NCBI GenBank assembly: GCA_016000195.1
Contig: JAECRO010000008.1
Span: 19,824 to 83,823 of the forward strand
DNA: 64,000 bases
Direction: 5' to 3'
Source: Burkholderiales bacterium
Lineage (GTDB): Bacteria > Pseudomonadota > Gammaproteobacteria > Burkholderiales > Burkholderiaceae_C
In this document: positions 26,178 through 35,616 of the stretch, piece after piece
Position numbering within the stretch: the first letter of the stretch is position 1
How the letters are laid out: each line of letters opens with the position of its first letter
The notes under the pieces: generated by a model
Told to the model about the DNA's origin: nothing
The model's database searches: none
What the model saw: the letters and a program-made list of their open reading frames with translations, nothing else
Made by a program: the position numbers and the translations under genes

Positions 26178-27329
26178 TCAGCCCGCCGCTATCCGCTGAA
26201 ACAGTCCGCCGGGCAGGCGCGCGACCTGCCCGTCGAGTTCCAGCTCCAGCAGTTGCGCCTGCAGCTGCGCGGTATCCAGGCCGGTGCGCGCCTGCAGGGC
26301 GTCCAGGCTGACGGCATCAAATCCCAGTGCCGCCAGCAGCGGGTCTTCACTGGCGGGCACTGGCGCATCACCCTCGATGTCTTCTGGAGGCGCCGGCAAG
26401 GCATCGGGCGTCGCGGCTGAACCGGCGGGCGCCAGCCGGAGCTCTTCCAGTACATCCTGCGCCACTTCCACCAGCTTGGCGCCCTGCTTGATGAGGGCAT
26501 GGCAGCCGCGCGACTGGGGCGAATGGATCGAGCCGGGAATGGCGAAGACTTCCTTGCCCTGCTCGGCCGCCAGCCGGGCGGTAATCAGCGAGCCCGACTG
26601 CAGCGCCGCCTCGACCACCAGCGTGCCCCGGCTCAAGCCTGAAATGATGCGGTTGCGCTTGGGAAAGTTGGCGGTCAGGGGCGGCGTTCCGAGGGGGAAT
26701 TCGCTGATGATCATGCCTTGGCGCGCAATACGGTGCGCCAGGGACAGGTGTTTTTTGGGATAGACCCGGTCCAGTCCCGTGCCGACCACCGCAATCGTCT
26801 CGCCGCCGCCCAGCATCGCGCCATCATGGGCCGCGCCGTCAATGCCCAGCGCCAGTCCCGACACCACGCAGATGCCCGCGCTGCCAAACGCCCTGGCAAA
26901 CTGCCGGGCATTGCTCTCGCCCTGCGGCGTCGGGTTGCGGCTGCCGACGATGGCCAGGCTGTTTGCTATGGATTTGGTAGCTAGGTCTGCATGACTGGCA
27001 AGCGTACCCAGCATATAAAGCATCAAAGGCGGGTCTTCGATGTCGAGCAGGACCGACGGATAGGCCGGATCGCCGAGCACGGCGATACGCCGGTCGTTTC
27101 CTGCCTGCAGCCAGTCCAGCGTAGTCTGCAATTGGGCCGCCAGGCTGGGCGGCTCGCTGCGCAGGGTGCTGGCCAGCTTGTCGGAGCCGAGCTTTTGCAG
27201 GGTCGCGCTGCTTTGTTCAAAGATGGCCTGCGCCGACCCGAAGGCCGCCAGCAGCTTGCGCGCCGTGGTGTTGCCCACGCCGGGCGTGAGCGTCAGCCGC
27301 AGCCAGGCTTGAAGTTCTTGTGAGTCCAT
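26178..27329 (-). CDS. dprA: DNA-processing protein DprA
   Basis: A 383-residue RecA loader for natural transformation. It has an N-terminal SAM-like region with GVGNTTARKLLAAFG, the Rossmann-like DprA core with IVGSRNPTPQGESNARQFAR, SGLALGIDGAAHDGAML and FPKRNRIISGLSRGTLVVEA, and a C-terminal winged-helix domain. Right before IVGSRNP, at residues about 103-122, an insertion of around 20 residues (LASHADLATKSIANS region) coincides with a family-A repeat. The core motifs are intact, so the protein is probably still functional. Confidence 0.94.
   Translation of the reverse strand: MDSQELQAWLRLTLTPGVGNTTARKLLAAFGSAQAIFEQSSATLQKLGSDKLASTLRSEPPSLAAQLQTTLDWLQAGNDRRIAVLGDPAYPSVLLDIEDPPLMLYMLGTLASHADLATKSIANSLAIVGSRNPTPQGESNARQFARAFGSAGICVVSGLALGIDGAAHDGAMLGGGETIAVVGTGLDRVYPKKHLSLAHRIARQGMIISEFPLGTPPLTANFPKRNRIISGLSRGTLVVEAALQSGSLITARLAAEQGKEVFAIPGSIHSPQSRGCHALIKQGAKLVEVAQDVLEELRLAPAGSAATPDALPAPPEDIEGDAPVPASEDPLLAALGFDAVSLDALQARTGLDTAQLQAQLLELELDGQVARLPGGLFQRIAAG
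26962..27024 (-). repeat. family-A dispersed repeat, copy A3, inside dprA
   Basis: TTTGCTATGGATTTGGTAGC, a degenerate TGCATGACTGGCAAGCG middle and the far end ATATAAAGCATC identify a diverged family-A copy. It is read in frame by dprA. Confidence 0.5.
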
Positions 27330-27420
27330 AAGATGAAAATTCAGCCGGATGCCGGACGGGCCGGCGCTCAGGCAGGCATGGCCAGCGCCATCGAAACCCA
27401 GGCGCCAGCCCCTGAAAACC

Positions 27421-28656
27421 TCAGTTCGGGTTGGTGAAGTGGTCGCCGATCTTGACGCCGTCGGTGACTTGCATCACCAGCGCATACGACAGGCGGTCAA
27501 AGGTGCGAAACACCATCAGCAGGCCGTTGCGCTCGTTGGGCAGCTTGATGTCCGGCCGGGCGCTGTCGGTCTTGTCCGTCAGGCGCTCGCCGTCCTTCAG
27601 GATGGCCATGACATGGCCGCGCTCCAGTCCGTCGCGAGCCCCACGGTTGATCACCACGATCTGGTTTTCAGAAGCCCAGGCCACCGCATTGCCATACACC
27701 GAGACGATCTGCCCCGTGATGGGAGACGAAGGCGCGCGCGGGACATAGTTGCGCAACTCGCGCGGCGGCTCGGGAATCAGCCGGTCGCCGACCCGCATTT
27801 CTTCCTTGGCGGCCACGATGTCGATGGTGGCCGGCACGATGTCGATCTGCGGTTTTCCGTCCTTGTCGGTGCTCTGGGCCGTGGACTCGCTGCGCACCAG
27901 TTCGGCCTTGCCGACATATTGCGCTTCATAACCCAGGATTTCCTGGGTGGTCGGGTCCTTGAGCGGCGTGGCATTGCGAAACACCCGGTAATTCAGCGGC
28001 TCGCCTTTGGCGTCGCTCAGCGGCTGGCCAGGGCCATCATCGCCGCCGCCAGCATAGGCGCCCAGCGCATAGGCGCGGTCGCCATGGCTGAGCAGCACCC
28101 GGCCTTCCTGGGTGGCCACGATGCGCGGAGCCCGTGAAAAGGTCAGTTCATCGACGATCAGCGGCTCGGCCAGGAAGGGCTCGATGGCCTGGGGCGCCAG
28201 CGTGGGAATCGACGCATCGGCCAGCGACTCGTAGCGGGTGCGCGGCGACACCCGGACGGTGTTCGCGGGCGCGCCGCCCGCGTCGCCTGCCCGGCGGCTT
28301 GTGCGCAGCGTTGCCCGGCCATTGTTTTTGTCAAGGTAGAGCTGCTGGCCGGGATAGATGCGGTGCGGATTGCGGATGTCCTCCAGGTTCATGCCCCACA
28401 GCTCGGGCCAGCGCCACGGACCCTTGAGGAACATGCCCGAAATGGCCCACAGCGTGTCGCCCGGCCTGACGGTGTAGCTGTCAGGCGCATTGGGCGCCAG
28501 GTCGGCCAGCGGGACACCGGTCCGGGCCACCTGGGCGGCCGTGGCCTGCTGGCCTGGCGTGACCGGGAGGTTTTGCGCCTGCACGCCGGCTGAAGTGATC
28601 AGCAAGGTGGCAGCGGCTATTGAAATATGACTGAAACGAGCAAAAATAGTAGGCAT
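27421..28656 (-). CDS. exported LysM-domain protein
   Basis: From the ATG at 28656 the 411-residue product starts with a signal peptide (ISIAAATLLITSAGVQAQ). A LysM peptidoglycan-binding domain follows at about residues 59-108 (YTVRPGDTLWAISGMFLKGP, then IYPGQQLYL). The rest is a beta-rich region without an obvious catalytic motif. The frame is open further upstream to 28872, but the signal peptide fixes the start. It leads the leftward lysM-dprA-smg set and is divergent from def. Confidence 0.88.
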   Translation of the reverse strand: MPTIFARFSHISIAAATLLITSAGVQAQNLPVTPGQQATAAQVARTGVPLADLAPNAPDSYTVRPGDTLWAISGMFLKGPWRWPELWGMNLEDIRNPHRIYPGQQLYLDKNNGRATLRTSRRAGDAGGAPANTVRVSPRTRYESLADASIPTLAPQAIEPFLAEPLIVDELTFSRAPRIVATQEGRVLLSHGDRAYALGAYAGGGDDGPGQPLSDAKGEPLNYRVFRNATPLKDPTTQEILGYEAQYVGKAELVRSESTAQSTDKDGKPQIDIVPATIDIVAAKEEMRVGDRLIPEPPRELRNYVPRAPSSPITGQIVSVYGNAVAWASENQIVVINRGARDGLERGHVMAILKDGERLTDKTDSARPDIKLPNERNGLLMVFRTFDRLSYALVMQVTDGVKIGDHFTNPN

Positions 28657-28855
28657 CTTGAAGCTTGTTTGGGACCGGTTACGCTTACTTCCTGGTACAG
28701 AGAAGCGTATTTTGTAGTGTTTGTATCTGAAGAAATTTTCAGCGATTCTGTACCCAAGCCCTTGATTAAGCAATGATTGGGCGATTCTGAGAGGATTGCA
28801 GCCTTTAAAAATCGGGAAAAGTGGCGAAAATAGCGACTTCCCCCTCACTCCTGCC

Positions 28856-29377
28856 ATGACTCCACTCACCATTCTCCGTTACCCCGACCCGCGTTTGCAT
28901 ACCGTGGCCAAGCCCGTCGCCACGGTCGATGCGCGCCTGCGCCAGCTGGCGGACGCCATGTTCCAGACCATGTATGAAGCCGAAGGCATCGGCCTGGCCG
29001 CCACGCAGGTCGATGTGCATGAGCGGCTGGTGGTGATTGACGTGAGCGAGGGCCGCAACCAGCCGCTGGTGCTGATCAACCCTGAAATCGTCTGGGCCAG
29101 CACCGAGACGCGCATCGGCGACGAGGGTTGCCTGTCGGTGCCCGGCATTTACGACGGCGTGGAGCGCGCGCTGGCGGTGAAGGTGGAGGCGCTGGACCTG
29201 GACGGCCAGAAGCAAATTCACGAGGCCGAAGGCATGCTGGCGGTCTGCATCCAGCACGAAATGGATCACCTGATCGGCAAGGTGTTCGTCGAATACCTGT
29301 CGCCCCTCAAGCGCAACCGCATCAGGACCAGGATGCTCAAGCAGAAGAAAGACGAAGAACGCGAGGCCGTGCGCTGA
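28856..29377 (+). CDS. def: peptide deformylase
   Basis: The 173-residue metalloenzyme removes the formyl group from nascent proteins. All three motifs are present: [17 protein letters not shown] (metal-binding Cys) and QHEMDHLIG (two metal-binding His and the catalytic Glu). Start at the ATG at 28856. It is followed 67 bp later by fmt, the enzyme that adds the formyl group to initiator tRNA, as in most bacteria. Confidence 0.97.
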   Translation: MTPLTILRYPDPRLHTVAKPVATVDARLRQLADAMFQTMYEAEGIGLAATQVDVHERLVVIDVSEGRNQPLVLINPEIVWASTETRIGDEGCLSVPGIYDGVERALAVKVEALDLDGQKQIHEAEGMLAVCIQHEMDHLIGKVFVEYLSPLKRNRIRTRMLKQKKDEEREAVR

Positions 29378-29444
29378 GTTGACGCCAAAGGGTTTTGGCC
29401 GGATCGGTGCCGGACGGCGAGGCGACTCTCTAGAATAACGCCCC

Positions 29445-30416
29445 ATGCGCGTTATTTTTGCCGGTACTCCTGACTTTGCCCGTGTGGCGCTTGCCCGGCT
29501 GCACGGCGCCGGTTTTGAAATCCCCCTGGTGCTGAGCCAGCCCGACCGCCCCGCCGGCCGGGGCATGAAGCTGCAGGCCTCCGCCGTCAAGCAGTGGGCC
29601 GAGAGCCACGGCATCCCGGTCGTCCAGCCCAGGAGCCTGCGGCTGGACGGCAAATACCCCGACGATGCCGCTGCCGCCCGCGCCGCCATCGAGGCCGCGC
29701 AGGCCGATGTGATGGTGGTCGCCGCCTACGGGCTGATCCTGCCGCAGTGGGTGCTCGACATGCCCCGGCTGGGGTGTCTGAATATTCACGCTTCGCTGTT
29801 GCCGCGCTGGCGCGGCGCGGCGCCGATTCACCGCGCCATCCAGGCCGGCGACCCGGAAACCGGCGTCACCATCATGCAGATGGATGCGGGACTGGACACC
29901 GGCGACATGCTGCGGGTCGAAAAAGTCGCCATTCAAGCCACCGACACCACCGCCACGCTGCACGACAAGCTGGCCGCGCTGGGCGGGCAAATGATCGTGC
30001 AGGCGCTCAGGCTGGCGGCCGCTGGCGGGCTGCATCCGGTCAGGCAAGCCGACGAGGGCGTGAGCTATGCGCACAAGATCGAAAAAACCGAAGCCGCGGT
30101 GGACTGGACGCAGCCGGTCGCCGTGGTTGACCGGCACATTCGCGCCATGACGCCTTTTCCGGGCGCCAGCGCGCAGATCGGCCCGGATGTACTGAAACTC
30201 TGGCACTCTGAAATTGATAGCTGCTTGCGCCCGCCGGATATGCGCTACGGCATGATTTTGTCTGCAAATGCTGACGGCGTGCGGGTGGCGTGCGGCGATG
30301 GCGTGCTGAACGTCACCGAACTGCAGCGCGCCGGCGGCAAGCGCTTGAGCGCCGCCGACTTCCTGCGCGGCTTTGACCTGCAGGCCGGCCAATCCTTCGA
30401 GCTGCTCCGTCCGTGA
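29445..30416 (+). CDS. fmt: methionyl-tRNA formyltransferase
   Basis: A 323-residue protein with the formyltransferase Rossmann domain, including [20 protein letters not shown] (catalytic Asn and His) and the Asp in [20 protein letters not shown], then the C-terminal tRNA-binding domain. Within that domain, at about residues 255-275, a segment [20 protein letters not shown] corresponds to a family-A repeat lying between conserved strands. The azlC start overlaps its stop codon. Confidence 0.96.
   Translation: MRVIFAGTPDFARVALARLHGAGFEIPLVLSQPDRPAGRGMKLQASAVKQWAESHGIPVVQPRSLRLDGKYPDDAAAARAAIEAAQADVMVVAAYGLILPQWVLDMPRLGCLNIHASLLPRWRGAAPIHRAIQAGDPETGVTIMQMDAGLDTGDMLRVEKVAIQATDTTATLHDKLAALGGQMIVQALRLAAAGGLHPVRQADEGVSYAHKIEKTEAAVDWTQPVAVVDRHIRAMTPFPGASAQIGPDVLKLWHSEIDSCLRPPDMRYGMILSANADGVRVACGDGVLNVTELQRAGGKRLSAADFLRGFDLQAGQSFELLRP
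30207..30269 (+). repeat. family-A dispersed repeat, copy A4, inside fmt
   Basis: AAATTGATAGCTGCTTGCGC, the second block TATGCGCTACGGCATG and the end TTTTGTCTGCAAAT are diagnostic. The unit is 63 bases long and read in frame. Confidence 0.65.
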
Positions 30417-31177
30417 GCCGCCTGCGCGCCGCCGGCGGCCTCGGCCACAGCTTGTCCGGGCTGATTCGCCATCCTGAATTCCGCCTGGGCGCGCGCGAGG
30501 TTGCCGGCGTGGCGCCCGGCCTGGCGGCCTGGGGCCTGATGACCGGCGTGGCCATGGTGAACTCGGGCATGTCGGTGGTCGAGGCCGTGGCGATGACGCT
30601 GCTGGTGTTTGCCGGCAGCTCGCAGCTGGCGGGCATTCCCCTGATTGCCGCCAGCGCGCCGGTCTGGGTGATCCTGGCCACCAGTTTTTGCGTCAACCTG
30701 CGCTTCGTGGTGTTCAGCGCCCACTTGCGCAGCTACCTGATGCACCTGCCCCGGCCGGCGCGGCTGCTGGCCGGCTACCTGTGCGCCGACATGACTTATG
30801 TGCTGTTCGTGCGGCGCTTTCCCCATCCGGCGCTGGAGCCGGCCCAGCGCCAGGCCGAACTGGCCTATTTTGCCGGCAGCAGCGGCCTGAACTGGGTCAG
30901 CTGGCAGGCCGCCAGCCTGCTGGGAATCGCCCTGGCGCAATGGATTCCGACAGCCTGGGGCCTGGGGTTTGCCGGCATCCTGGCGCTGATCGGCGTCACC
31001 TGTTCGCTGGCCTCCAGCCCCATGCGGCGCGTTTCGGGCGGTGTCGCGGGCGCGGCGGCGGTGGCGGTGTTCGCGCTGCCGTACAAGCTCAACATCGTGG
31101 TGGCGATTGCCGTGGCGGTGGCGCTGTGCCTGCTGCTGGAGTCGCCCGCGCCGCCTGACCGGAGGGCACCGGAATGA
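30413..31177 (+). CDS. azlC: AzlC-family branched-chain amino acid exporter, large subunit
   Basis: The 254-residue membrane protein starts with a GTG overlapping the fmt stop. It carries the AzlC signatures [35 protein letters not shown] and [13 protein letters not shown], with about seven hydrophobic segments. With AzlD it exports branched-chain or related amino acids. The partner gene follows after 127 bp occupied by a family-B repeat. Confidence 0.9.
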   Translation: MSRLRAAGGLGHSLSGLIRHPEFRLGAREVAGVAPGLAAWGLMTGVAMVNSGMSVVEAVAMTLLVFAGSSQLAGIPLIAASAPVWVILATSFCVNLRFVVFSAHLRSYLMHLPRPARLLAGYLCADMTYVLFVRRFPHPALEPAQRQAELAYFAGSSGLNWVSWQAASLLGIALAQWIPTAWGLGFAGILALIGVTCSLASSPMRRVSGGVAGAAAVAVFALPYKLNIVVAIAVAVALCLLLESPAPPDRRAPE

Positions 31178-31197
31178 AAGTGAGTCGCACGACAACC

Positions 31198-31302
31198 GAA
31201 GCGACAAGCGTAGGAGCCCTCGGCCGCCGCGCCGGGCCGCCCCAAGCAAGGCCAGCCCCCTCGGGGGGCAGCGCAGTACGCGAAGCGACAAGCGTGGGGG
31301 CC
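31198..31302. repeat. family-B dispersed repeat, copy B2 (with an extra partial unit)
   Basis: Fills the spacer between azlC and azlD. The unit reads CGCCGGGCCGCCCCAAGCAA, then GCCCCCTCGGGGGGCAGCGC, then GAAGCGACAAGCGTGGGGGC. The last block is also present in diverged form at 31198-31218, so part of the element is doubled. Its final GTGGGGG lies where the azlD ribosome-binding site should be. Confidence 0.8.
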
Positions 31303-31304
31303 AT

Positions 31305-31646
31305 ATGACGGACTGGTGGACGCTGGGCGTCATCGCTGGCATGGCGGTCGTCACGGTCATCACGCGCAGTTTCTTTTTCATCTCCAGCCGCCCCTGGCAC
31401 CTGCCGCGCTGGGCGCAGCGCGGCCTGCAATACGCGCCGATTGCCGCGCTGGCGGCGGTCATCGTTCCCGAACTGGTCATGACCCAGGGGCGCCTGATCG
31501 CTTCCTGGCAGGATGCGCGCGTTTTTGGCGCGCTGGCCGGGGCGGCGTTTTACATCTGGCGCCGGGGCGCCGGGCAGGCCGTGCTGGGCACCATCGTGGT
31601 CGGCATGGCGGTCTATCTGCCGCTGCACATCGGGCTGGGCTGGTGA
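31305..31646 (+). CDS. azlD: AzlD-family transporter small subunit
   Basis: A 113-residue membrane protein with four hydrophobic segments and the AzlD-type VVTVITRSFFFISSRPWHLP followed by YAPIAALAAVIVPEL. It begins at the ATG at 31305, directly after the family-B repeat, and pairs with AzlC. Confidence 0.88.
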   Translation: MTDWWTLGVIAGMAVVTVITRSFFFISSRPWHLPRWAQRGLQYAPIAALAAVIVPELVMTQGRLIASWQDARVFGALAGAAFYIWRRGAGQAVLGTIVVGMAVYLPLHIGLGW

Positions 31647-31650
31647 ATGT

Positions 31651-31725
31651 GGCCCCCACGGTCGCGCACTGCGTGTCGCTTCCTGCCCCCCGAGGGGGCC
31701 GCTGCGCCTGCGGCCCGGCAAAGCC
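31651..31725. repeat. family-B dispersed repeat, copy B3
   Basis: Opposite orientation to B2: GGCCCCCACGG, then TGTCGCTTCCTGCCCCCCGA, GGGGGCCGCTG and GCGGCCCGGCAAAGCC. It lies five bases behind the azlD stop. Confidence 0.8.
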
Positions 31726-31755
31726 GTCTCCGCGGCCCTGGCTGGAAGGGACGGG

Positions 31756-31803
31756 GGCATGGTCGCTCACTGCATATAGCTTCCTGCCCCCGGGGGTCGC
31801 TCC
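31756..31803. repeat. family-B dispersed repeat, copy B4 (partial)
   Basis: GGTCGCTCACTGCATATAGC followed by TTCCTGCCCCCGGGGGTCGC is the left and central part of family B. It stops just before the -10-like TACAAT that precedes pgk. Confidence 0.65.
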
Positions 31804-31804
31804 C

Positions 31805-31841
31805 TACAATTCTTCCAGCCAGCCGCCTGCCGGCGGTTTTT
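31805..31841 (+). promoter_or_regulatory. pgk leader: TACAAT -10-like box and a terminator-like hairpin
   Basis: TACAAT at 31805-31810 is a good -10 match; the -35 region falls in the family-B copy and is not recognisable. A hairpin CCGCC (31823-31827), TGCC, GGCGG (31832-31836) followed by five T lies within the first bases of the expected transcript, 28 bases before the pgk ATG. It may stop read-through from azlCD or act as an attenuator. Confidence 0.4.
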
Positions 31842-31868
31842 CAACCCTTCGTACTTTGCGAGTTGTCC

Positions 31869-33062
31869 ATGAATTTCATCCGTTTTTCCGATTTGTGTGC
31901 CAGCGGCCAGGTGGCCGGCCAGCGCGTTTTCATCCGCGCCGACCTGAACGTGCCGCAGGATGCCAGCGGCGCCATCACCGAGGACACGCGCATCCGCGCC
32001 TCGGTGCCGTGCCTGCAGATGGCGCTGGATGCCGGCGCGGCGGTCATGGTCACGTCGCACCTCGGGCGTCCGGTGGAAGGCGAGTTCAAGCCGGCCGATT
32101 CGCTGGCCCCTGTGGCCAAACGCCTGGGCGAGCTGATGCAGCGCGATATTCCTGTGGTAGCCAACTGGGTCGATGGCGTGGACGTGCAGCCCGGCCAGCT
32201 GGTGATGCTGGAAAACTGCCGCCTGAACCAGGGCGAGAAGAAAAACAACGAAGCGCTGGCCCGCAAGATGGCGGATTTGTGCGATATTTTTGTGCATGAC
32301 GCCTTCGGCACCGCGCACCGCGCCGAAGCCTCGACCTACGGCATTGCGCAATATGCGCCGATTGCCTGCGCCGGTCCGCTGCTGGCCGCCGAGATGGATG
32401 CGATTTCAGCGGCCTTCGCCCATCCCAAGCGGCCGCTGGTTGCCATCGTCGCGGGCAGCAAGGTCTCGACCAAGCTGACCATCCTCAAGGCGCTGGCTGA
32501 AAACGTCGATCAGCTGATCGTCGGCGGCGGCATTGCCAACACCTTCATGCTGGCCGCCGGCCTGAACATCGGCAAGAGCCTGGCCGAGCCTGATTTGCTG
32601 GCCGAGGCCAGCGCCGTGATGGCGGCCATGAAGGCGCGCGGCGCCGAGGTGCCGATTCCGACCGACGTGGTAACTGCCAAGACCTTTGCCTTTGACGCGC
32701 CCGCCACCGTCAAGCTGGCCACCCAGGTCGAGGACGACGACCTGATCCTGGACATCGGCCCCGAGACCACCGCCCGGCTGGCCGCGCAGCTCAAGCGCGC
32801 CGGCACCATCGTCTGGAACGGCCCGGTCGGCGTGTTCGAGTTCGAGGCCTTTTCCAAAGGCACCGAAGGCATCGCCCGCGCGATTGCCGGCTCCAGCGCC
32901 TTCAGCATTGCCGGCGGCGGCGACACGCTGGCGGCGATTGCCAAGTACGGCATCGAGAAGGATGTCGGCTACATCTCCACCGGCGGCGGCGCTTTCCTGG
33001 AAGTGCTCGAAGGCAAGACGCTGCCGGCGTTCGAGATTTTGCAAAAGCGGGCAGCGGGCTGA
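31869..33062 (+). CDS. pgk: phosphoglycerate kinase
   Basis: A 397-residue monomeric glycolytic kinase. [16 protein letters not shown] and [16 protein letters not shown] are the N-domain substrate-binding motifs; GGGIANTF and [17 protein letters not shown] with GGGDTLAA form the nucleotide-binding C-domain. The ATG at 31869 gives the family length; the frame is open upstream through the repeats only by chance. It begins the pgk-pyk-fba glycolysis group. Confidence 0.97.
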   Translation: MNFIRFSDLCASGQVAGQRVFIRADLNVPQDASGAITEDTRIRASVPCLQMALDAGAAVMVTSHLGRPVEGEFKPADSLAPVAKRLGELMQRDIPVVANWVDGVDVQPGQLVMLENCRLNQGEKKNNEALARKMADLCDIFVHDAFGTAHRAEASTYGIAQYAPIACAGPLLAAEMDAISAAFAHPKRPLVAIVAGSKVSTKLTILKALAENVDQLIVGGGIANTFMLAAGLNIGKSLAEPDLLAEASAVMAAMKARGAEVPIPTDVVTAKTFAFDAPATVKLATQVEDDDLILDIGPETTARLAAQLKRAGTIVWNGPVGVFEFEAFSKGTEGIARAIAGSSAFSIAGGGDTLAAIAKYGIEKDVGYISTGGGAFLEVLEGKTLPAFEILQKRAAG

Positions 33063-33073
33063 ACTTTCCGCTT

Positions 33074-33133
33074 CTGTTTTGATAGCTGCCTGCGCAGGCG
33101 GGGCGTGCGCAAACGGCCTGTTTTGCTTGTAAA
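33074..33133. repeat. family-A dispersed repeat, copy A5
   Basis: TTTTGATAGCTGCCTGCGCA, the second block CGTGCGCAAACGG and the end TTTTGCTTGTAAAT match copy A2 closely. A further scrap, TTTGCTAGCTGTTTGG, sits at about 33213-33228, nearer pyk. Confidence 0.7.
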
Positions 33134-33279
33134 TGGCGCCCATCCGCCTGGTTGCGGCGCTGAGGGGCGCGCGCCGGCCCGCGCTGCGCTGTGCGCGGTG
33201 CGGCGCCTTGCATTTGCTAGCTGTTTGGTAACGGGTTTCGTGTATAAACCGGAAACTAAATTACAAGGAGACATCCCCC

Positions 33280-34713
33280 ATGACGCGTCGCGCCACCAAA
33301 ATCGTTGCCACCCTCGGTCCCGCTTCTGGCGACCCGGTGCTGCTGGAGAAAATGATACGCGCCGGCGTCAACGTGGTGCGCCTCAATTTCAGCCACGGCA
33401 AGGCCCAGGACCACATCAACCTGGCCGCCGTGGTGCGCGAAGTGGCCCAGCGCGCCGGCCGCGAAGTCGCCATCATGGCCGACCTGCAGGGGCCGAAAAT
33501 CCGCGTCGGCAAGTTCGCCGAAGGCAAGGTGTGCTTGGTGCCGGGCGAGAAATTCATCCTTGACGCGTCGCGCACCGAGCCGGGCGACATCAAGGGCGTC
33601 GGGCTGGACTACAAGGAGCTGCCGCGCGACGTGAAGGCCGGCGATGTGCTGCTGCTGAACGACGGCCTGATCGTGCTGACGGTCGATGCGGTGCGCGGCG
33701 AGGAAGTGATGACCACCGTCAAGCTTGGCGGCGAGCTGTCGAACAACAAGGGCATCAACAAGCAGGGCGGCGGCCTGACCGCGCCGGCGCTGACCGCCAA
33801 GGACATGGAAGACATCAAGACCGCGATGAGCTTCCAGGCCGACTACGTGGCCGTGAGCTTTCCGAAAAACGCCACCGACATGGAAATGGCCCGCCAGCTG
33901 TGCAACGTGGCCGCCGCGCCCTACAGGCACAAGCCCGGCCTGATCGCCAAGATCGAGCGCGCCGAGGCGATTCCCAAGCTCGAAGAAATCCTCAAGGTCA
34001 GCGACGGCATCATGGTGGCGCGCGGCGACCTGGCGGTCGAGGTCGGCAATGCCGCCGTGCCGGCGCTGCAAAAACGCATGATCAAGATGGCCCGGGCCGC
34101 CGACAAGGTGGTCATCACCGCCACGCAGATGATGGAAAGCATGATCCTGAACCCGGTGCCGACGCGCGCCGAGGTCAGCGACGTGGCCAATGCGGTGCTC
34201 GACGGCACCGATGCGGTGATGCTCAGCGCCGAAACCGCCACCGGCCGCTTTCCGCTCGAAACCGTCGAGGAAATGGCGAAGATCTGCGCCGAAGCCGAAA
34301 AGGCCGAATACAAGGAGCTGGGCGGCGACTTTTCGGGCAAGACCTTTGCGCGCATCGACCAGTCGATTGCCATGGGCGCGCTGTTCACCGCCCACCACCT
34401 GGGCGCCAAGGCCATCGTGGCGCTGACCGACAGCGGCTCGACCGCGCTGTGGATGAGCCGCCACGACATCCATGTGCCGATCTACGCCCTGACGCCGCGT
34501 CTGGACACCCAGCGCAGGATGGCGCTGTACCGCAACGTGCGCGCGATCCTCATGGACAGCAGCGCCGACCGCGACACCGCGCTGGAGCAGGCCGAAAGCC
34601 ACCTGCTGCGCCTGGACATCGTACACAGCGGCGACGTGTACGCCATCACCTGCGGCGAGCCGATGGGCGCGCCGGGCGGCACCAACATGCTCAAGATCTG
34701 CCGGGTGGCTTGA
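33280..34713 (+). CDS. pyk: pyruvate kinase
   Basis: A 477-residue enzyme converting phosphoenolpyruvate and ADP to pyruvate and ATP. It starts TKIVATLGPAS, contains VRLNFSHG, the active-site IAKIERAEAIPKLEEILKVS and the Mg-binding GIMVARGDLAVEVG, and ends with the C-domain. AAGGAG precedes the ATG by ten bases. Start and length are standard. A TATAAA box lies about 38 bases upstream of the start. Confidence 0.97.
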   Translation: MTRRATKIVATLGPASGDPVLLEKMIRAGVNVVRLNFSHGKAQDHINLAAVVREVAQRAGREVAIMADLQGPKIRVGKFAEGKVCLVPGEKFILDASRTEPGDIKGVGLDYKELPRDVKAGDVLLLNDGLIVLTVDAVRGEEVMTTVKLGGELSNNKGINKQGGGLTAPALTAKDMEDIKTAMSFQADYVAVSFPKNATDMEMARQLCNVAAAPYRHKPGLIAKIERAEAIPKLEEILKVSDGIMVARGDLAVEVGNAAVPALQKRMIKMARAADKVVITATQMMESMILNPVPTRAEVSDVANAVLDGTDAVMLSAETATGRFPLETVEEMAKICAEAEKAEYKELGGDFSGKTFARIDQSIAMGALFTAHHLGAKAIVALTDSGSTALWMSRHDIHVPIYALTPRLDTQRRMALYRNVRAILMDSSADRDTALEQAESHLLRLDIVHSGDVYAITCGEPMGAPGGTNMLKICRVA

Positions 34714-34719
34714 ATGGGT

Positions 34720-34741
34720 GCCGGGCGCGCCTGAGCCCGGC
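34720..34741. terminator. hairpin between convergent pyk and PAP2 genes
   Basis: GCCGGGC (34720-34726) pairs with GCCCGGC (34735-34741) across an 8-base loop. There is no T-run, so its use as a terminator is inferred from its position between two gene ends. Confidence 0.45.
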
Positions 34742-34746
34742 CGCAT

Positions 34747-35508
34747 TCACTCCGCTGGCGTCAATGGCGTCAGTGCCGAGAGGCGGGACACCGGGGCTGT
34801 CGCATGCGTGCGGCTTCGGGCCATCAGCCGGCTGACCGCCGCGTCAATGCCGGCGGCCACCGTCCAGCACAGCCAGGCGGTCCACAAGGTGTGGCTCATG
34901 TAGTGCGCGCCACGAATCTGCTGCGCCAGGCCAAAAACCAGCCCGGCCAGCATCGCGCCGGCAAACCAGCGCCAGGCGGTTTTGGGCAGCGCATGCCTGA
35001 ACGCAAAAAATCCGCCGATGAAGGCAAAGCCCGCCGACGCATGGCCGGCCGGAAAGCAGCCGCCGGTGCCGCCATCGCGCACGCCCCAAGCCCAGTGCGA
35101 CACATAAGTCGCCGCTCCGCCGAATTCCTGCAAGTCCCAGGGGCAGCTGGTGTGGCTGTGCAGCTTGAGGGTCGAGACGGCCAGCAGGGCGGCCAGCGTG
35201 GTCAGGGCCAGTTGCGCCCGGCGCGCCATGGGCAGTTGCCTGAGGGTGCCGATGGGCAGGAAAATCGCGGTCAGCAGGCCCAGCTCAAGCACCCAGGGCC
35301 AGAGGCGGATGTCGTCGTGCAGCAGGTCGCGCCATAGCCAGTGGCTCTCCAGCGCAAAGCCGCCGGCAGAACCGAACCAGTGCGCCATGGCCAGATCAAG
35401 TCCTGAAAAGTCCCAGAGCAGCAACAGCAGAAAGCTGGCCAGCGTCCAGAATAAAAGGCGCGGCGGTGAGGAGGAGGAGGAGGGTGCGGGAAACGGCAGG
35501 TAAGGCAT
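34747..35508 (-). CDS. PAP2-family membrane phosphatase
   Basis: The 253-residue membrane protein has about six hydrophobic segments and the three phosphatase motifs: KLHSHTSCPWDL (a variant of KxxxxxxRP), PAGHASAGF (PSGH-type with catalytic His) and RGAHYMSHTLWTA (SRxxxxxHxxxD-type). Such enzymes act on lipid phosphates such as undecaprenyl or lipid A diphosphates in the periplasm. ATG 35508 is preferred over a TTG at 35550. It faces the response-regulator gene across a PmrA-like box, which suggests regulation by that system and a lipid A or envelope role. Confidence 0.82.
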   Translation of the reverse strand: MPYLPFPAPSSSSSPPRLLFWTLASFLLLLLWDFSGLDLAMAHWFGSAGGFALESHWLWRDLLHDDIRLWPWVLELGLLTAIFLPIGTLRQLPMARRAQLALTTLAALLAVSTLKLHSHTSCPWDLQEFGGAATYVSHWAWGVRDGGTGGCFPAGHASAGFAFIGGFFAFRHALPKTAWRWFAGAMLAGLVFGLAQQIRGAHYMSHTLWTAWLCWTVAAGIDAAVSRLMARSRTHATAPVSRLSALTPLTPAE

Positions 35509-35553
35509 GCAGGCTTGTGGCGGGGACGGGTGGCGCCAAGGTAGCCGCAACGT

Positions 35554-35570
35554 CTTAAGTCATCCTTAAA
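35554..35570. promoter_or_regulatory. PmrA/QseB-like direct-repeat box
   Basis: CTTAAG (35554-35559), TCATC, CTTAAA (35565-35570) is the six-five-six direct repeat recognised by PmrA/BasR-type regulators. It lies almost centred between the PAP2 ATG (45 bp away) and the response-regulator ATG (46 bp away), so it can serve both promoters. AAAATAAG about 17 bp downstream could be the -10 for the regulator gene. Confidence 0.6.
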
Positions 35571-35616
35571 GGCAGGCGGGCGCCTGAAAATAAGTGCGGT
35601 GCATGACAATAGGCCC

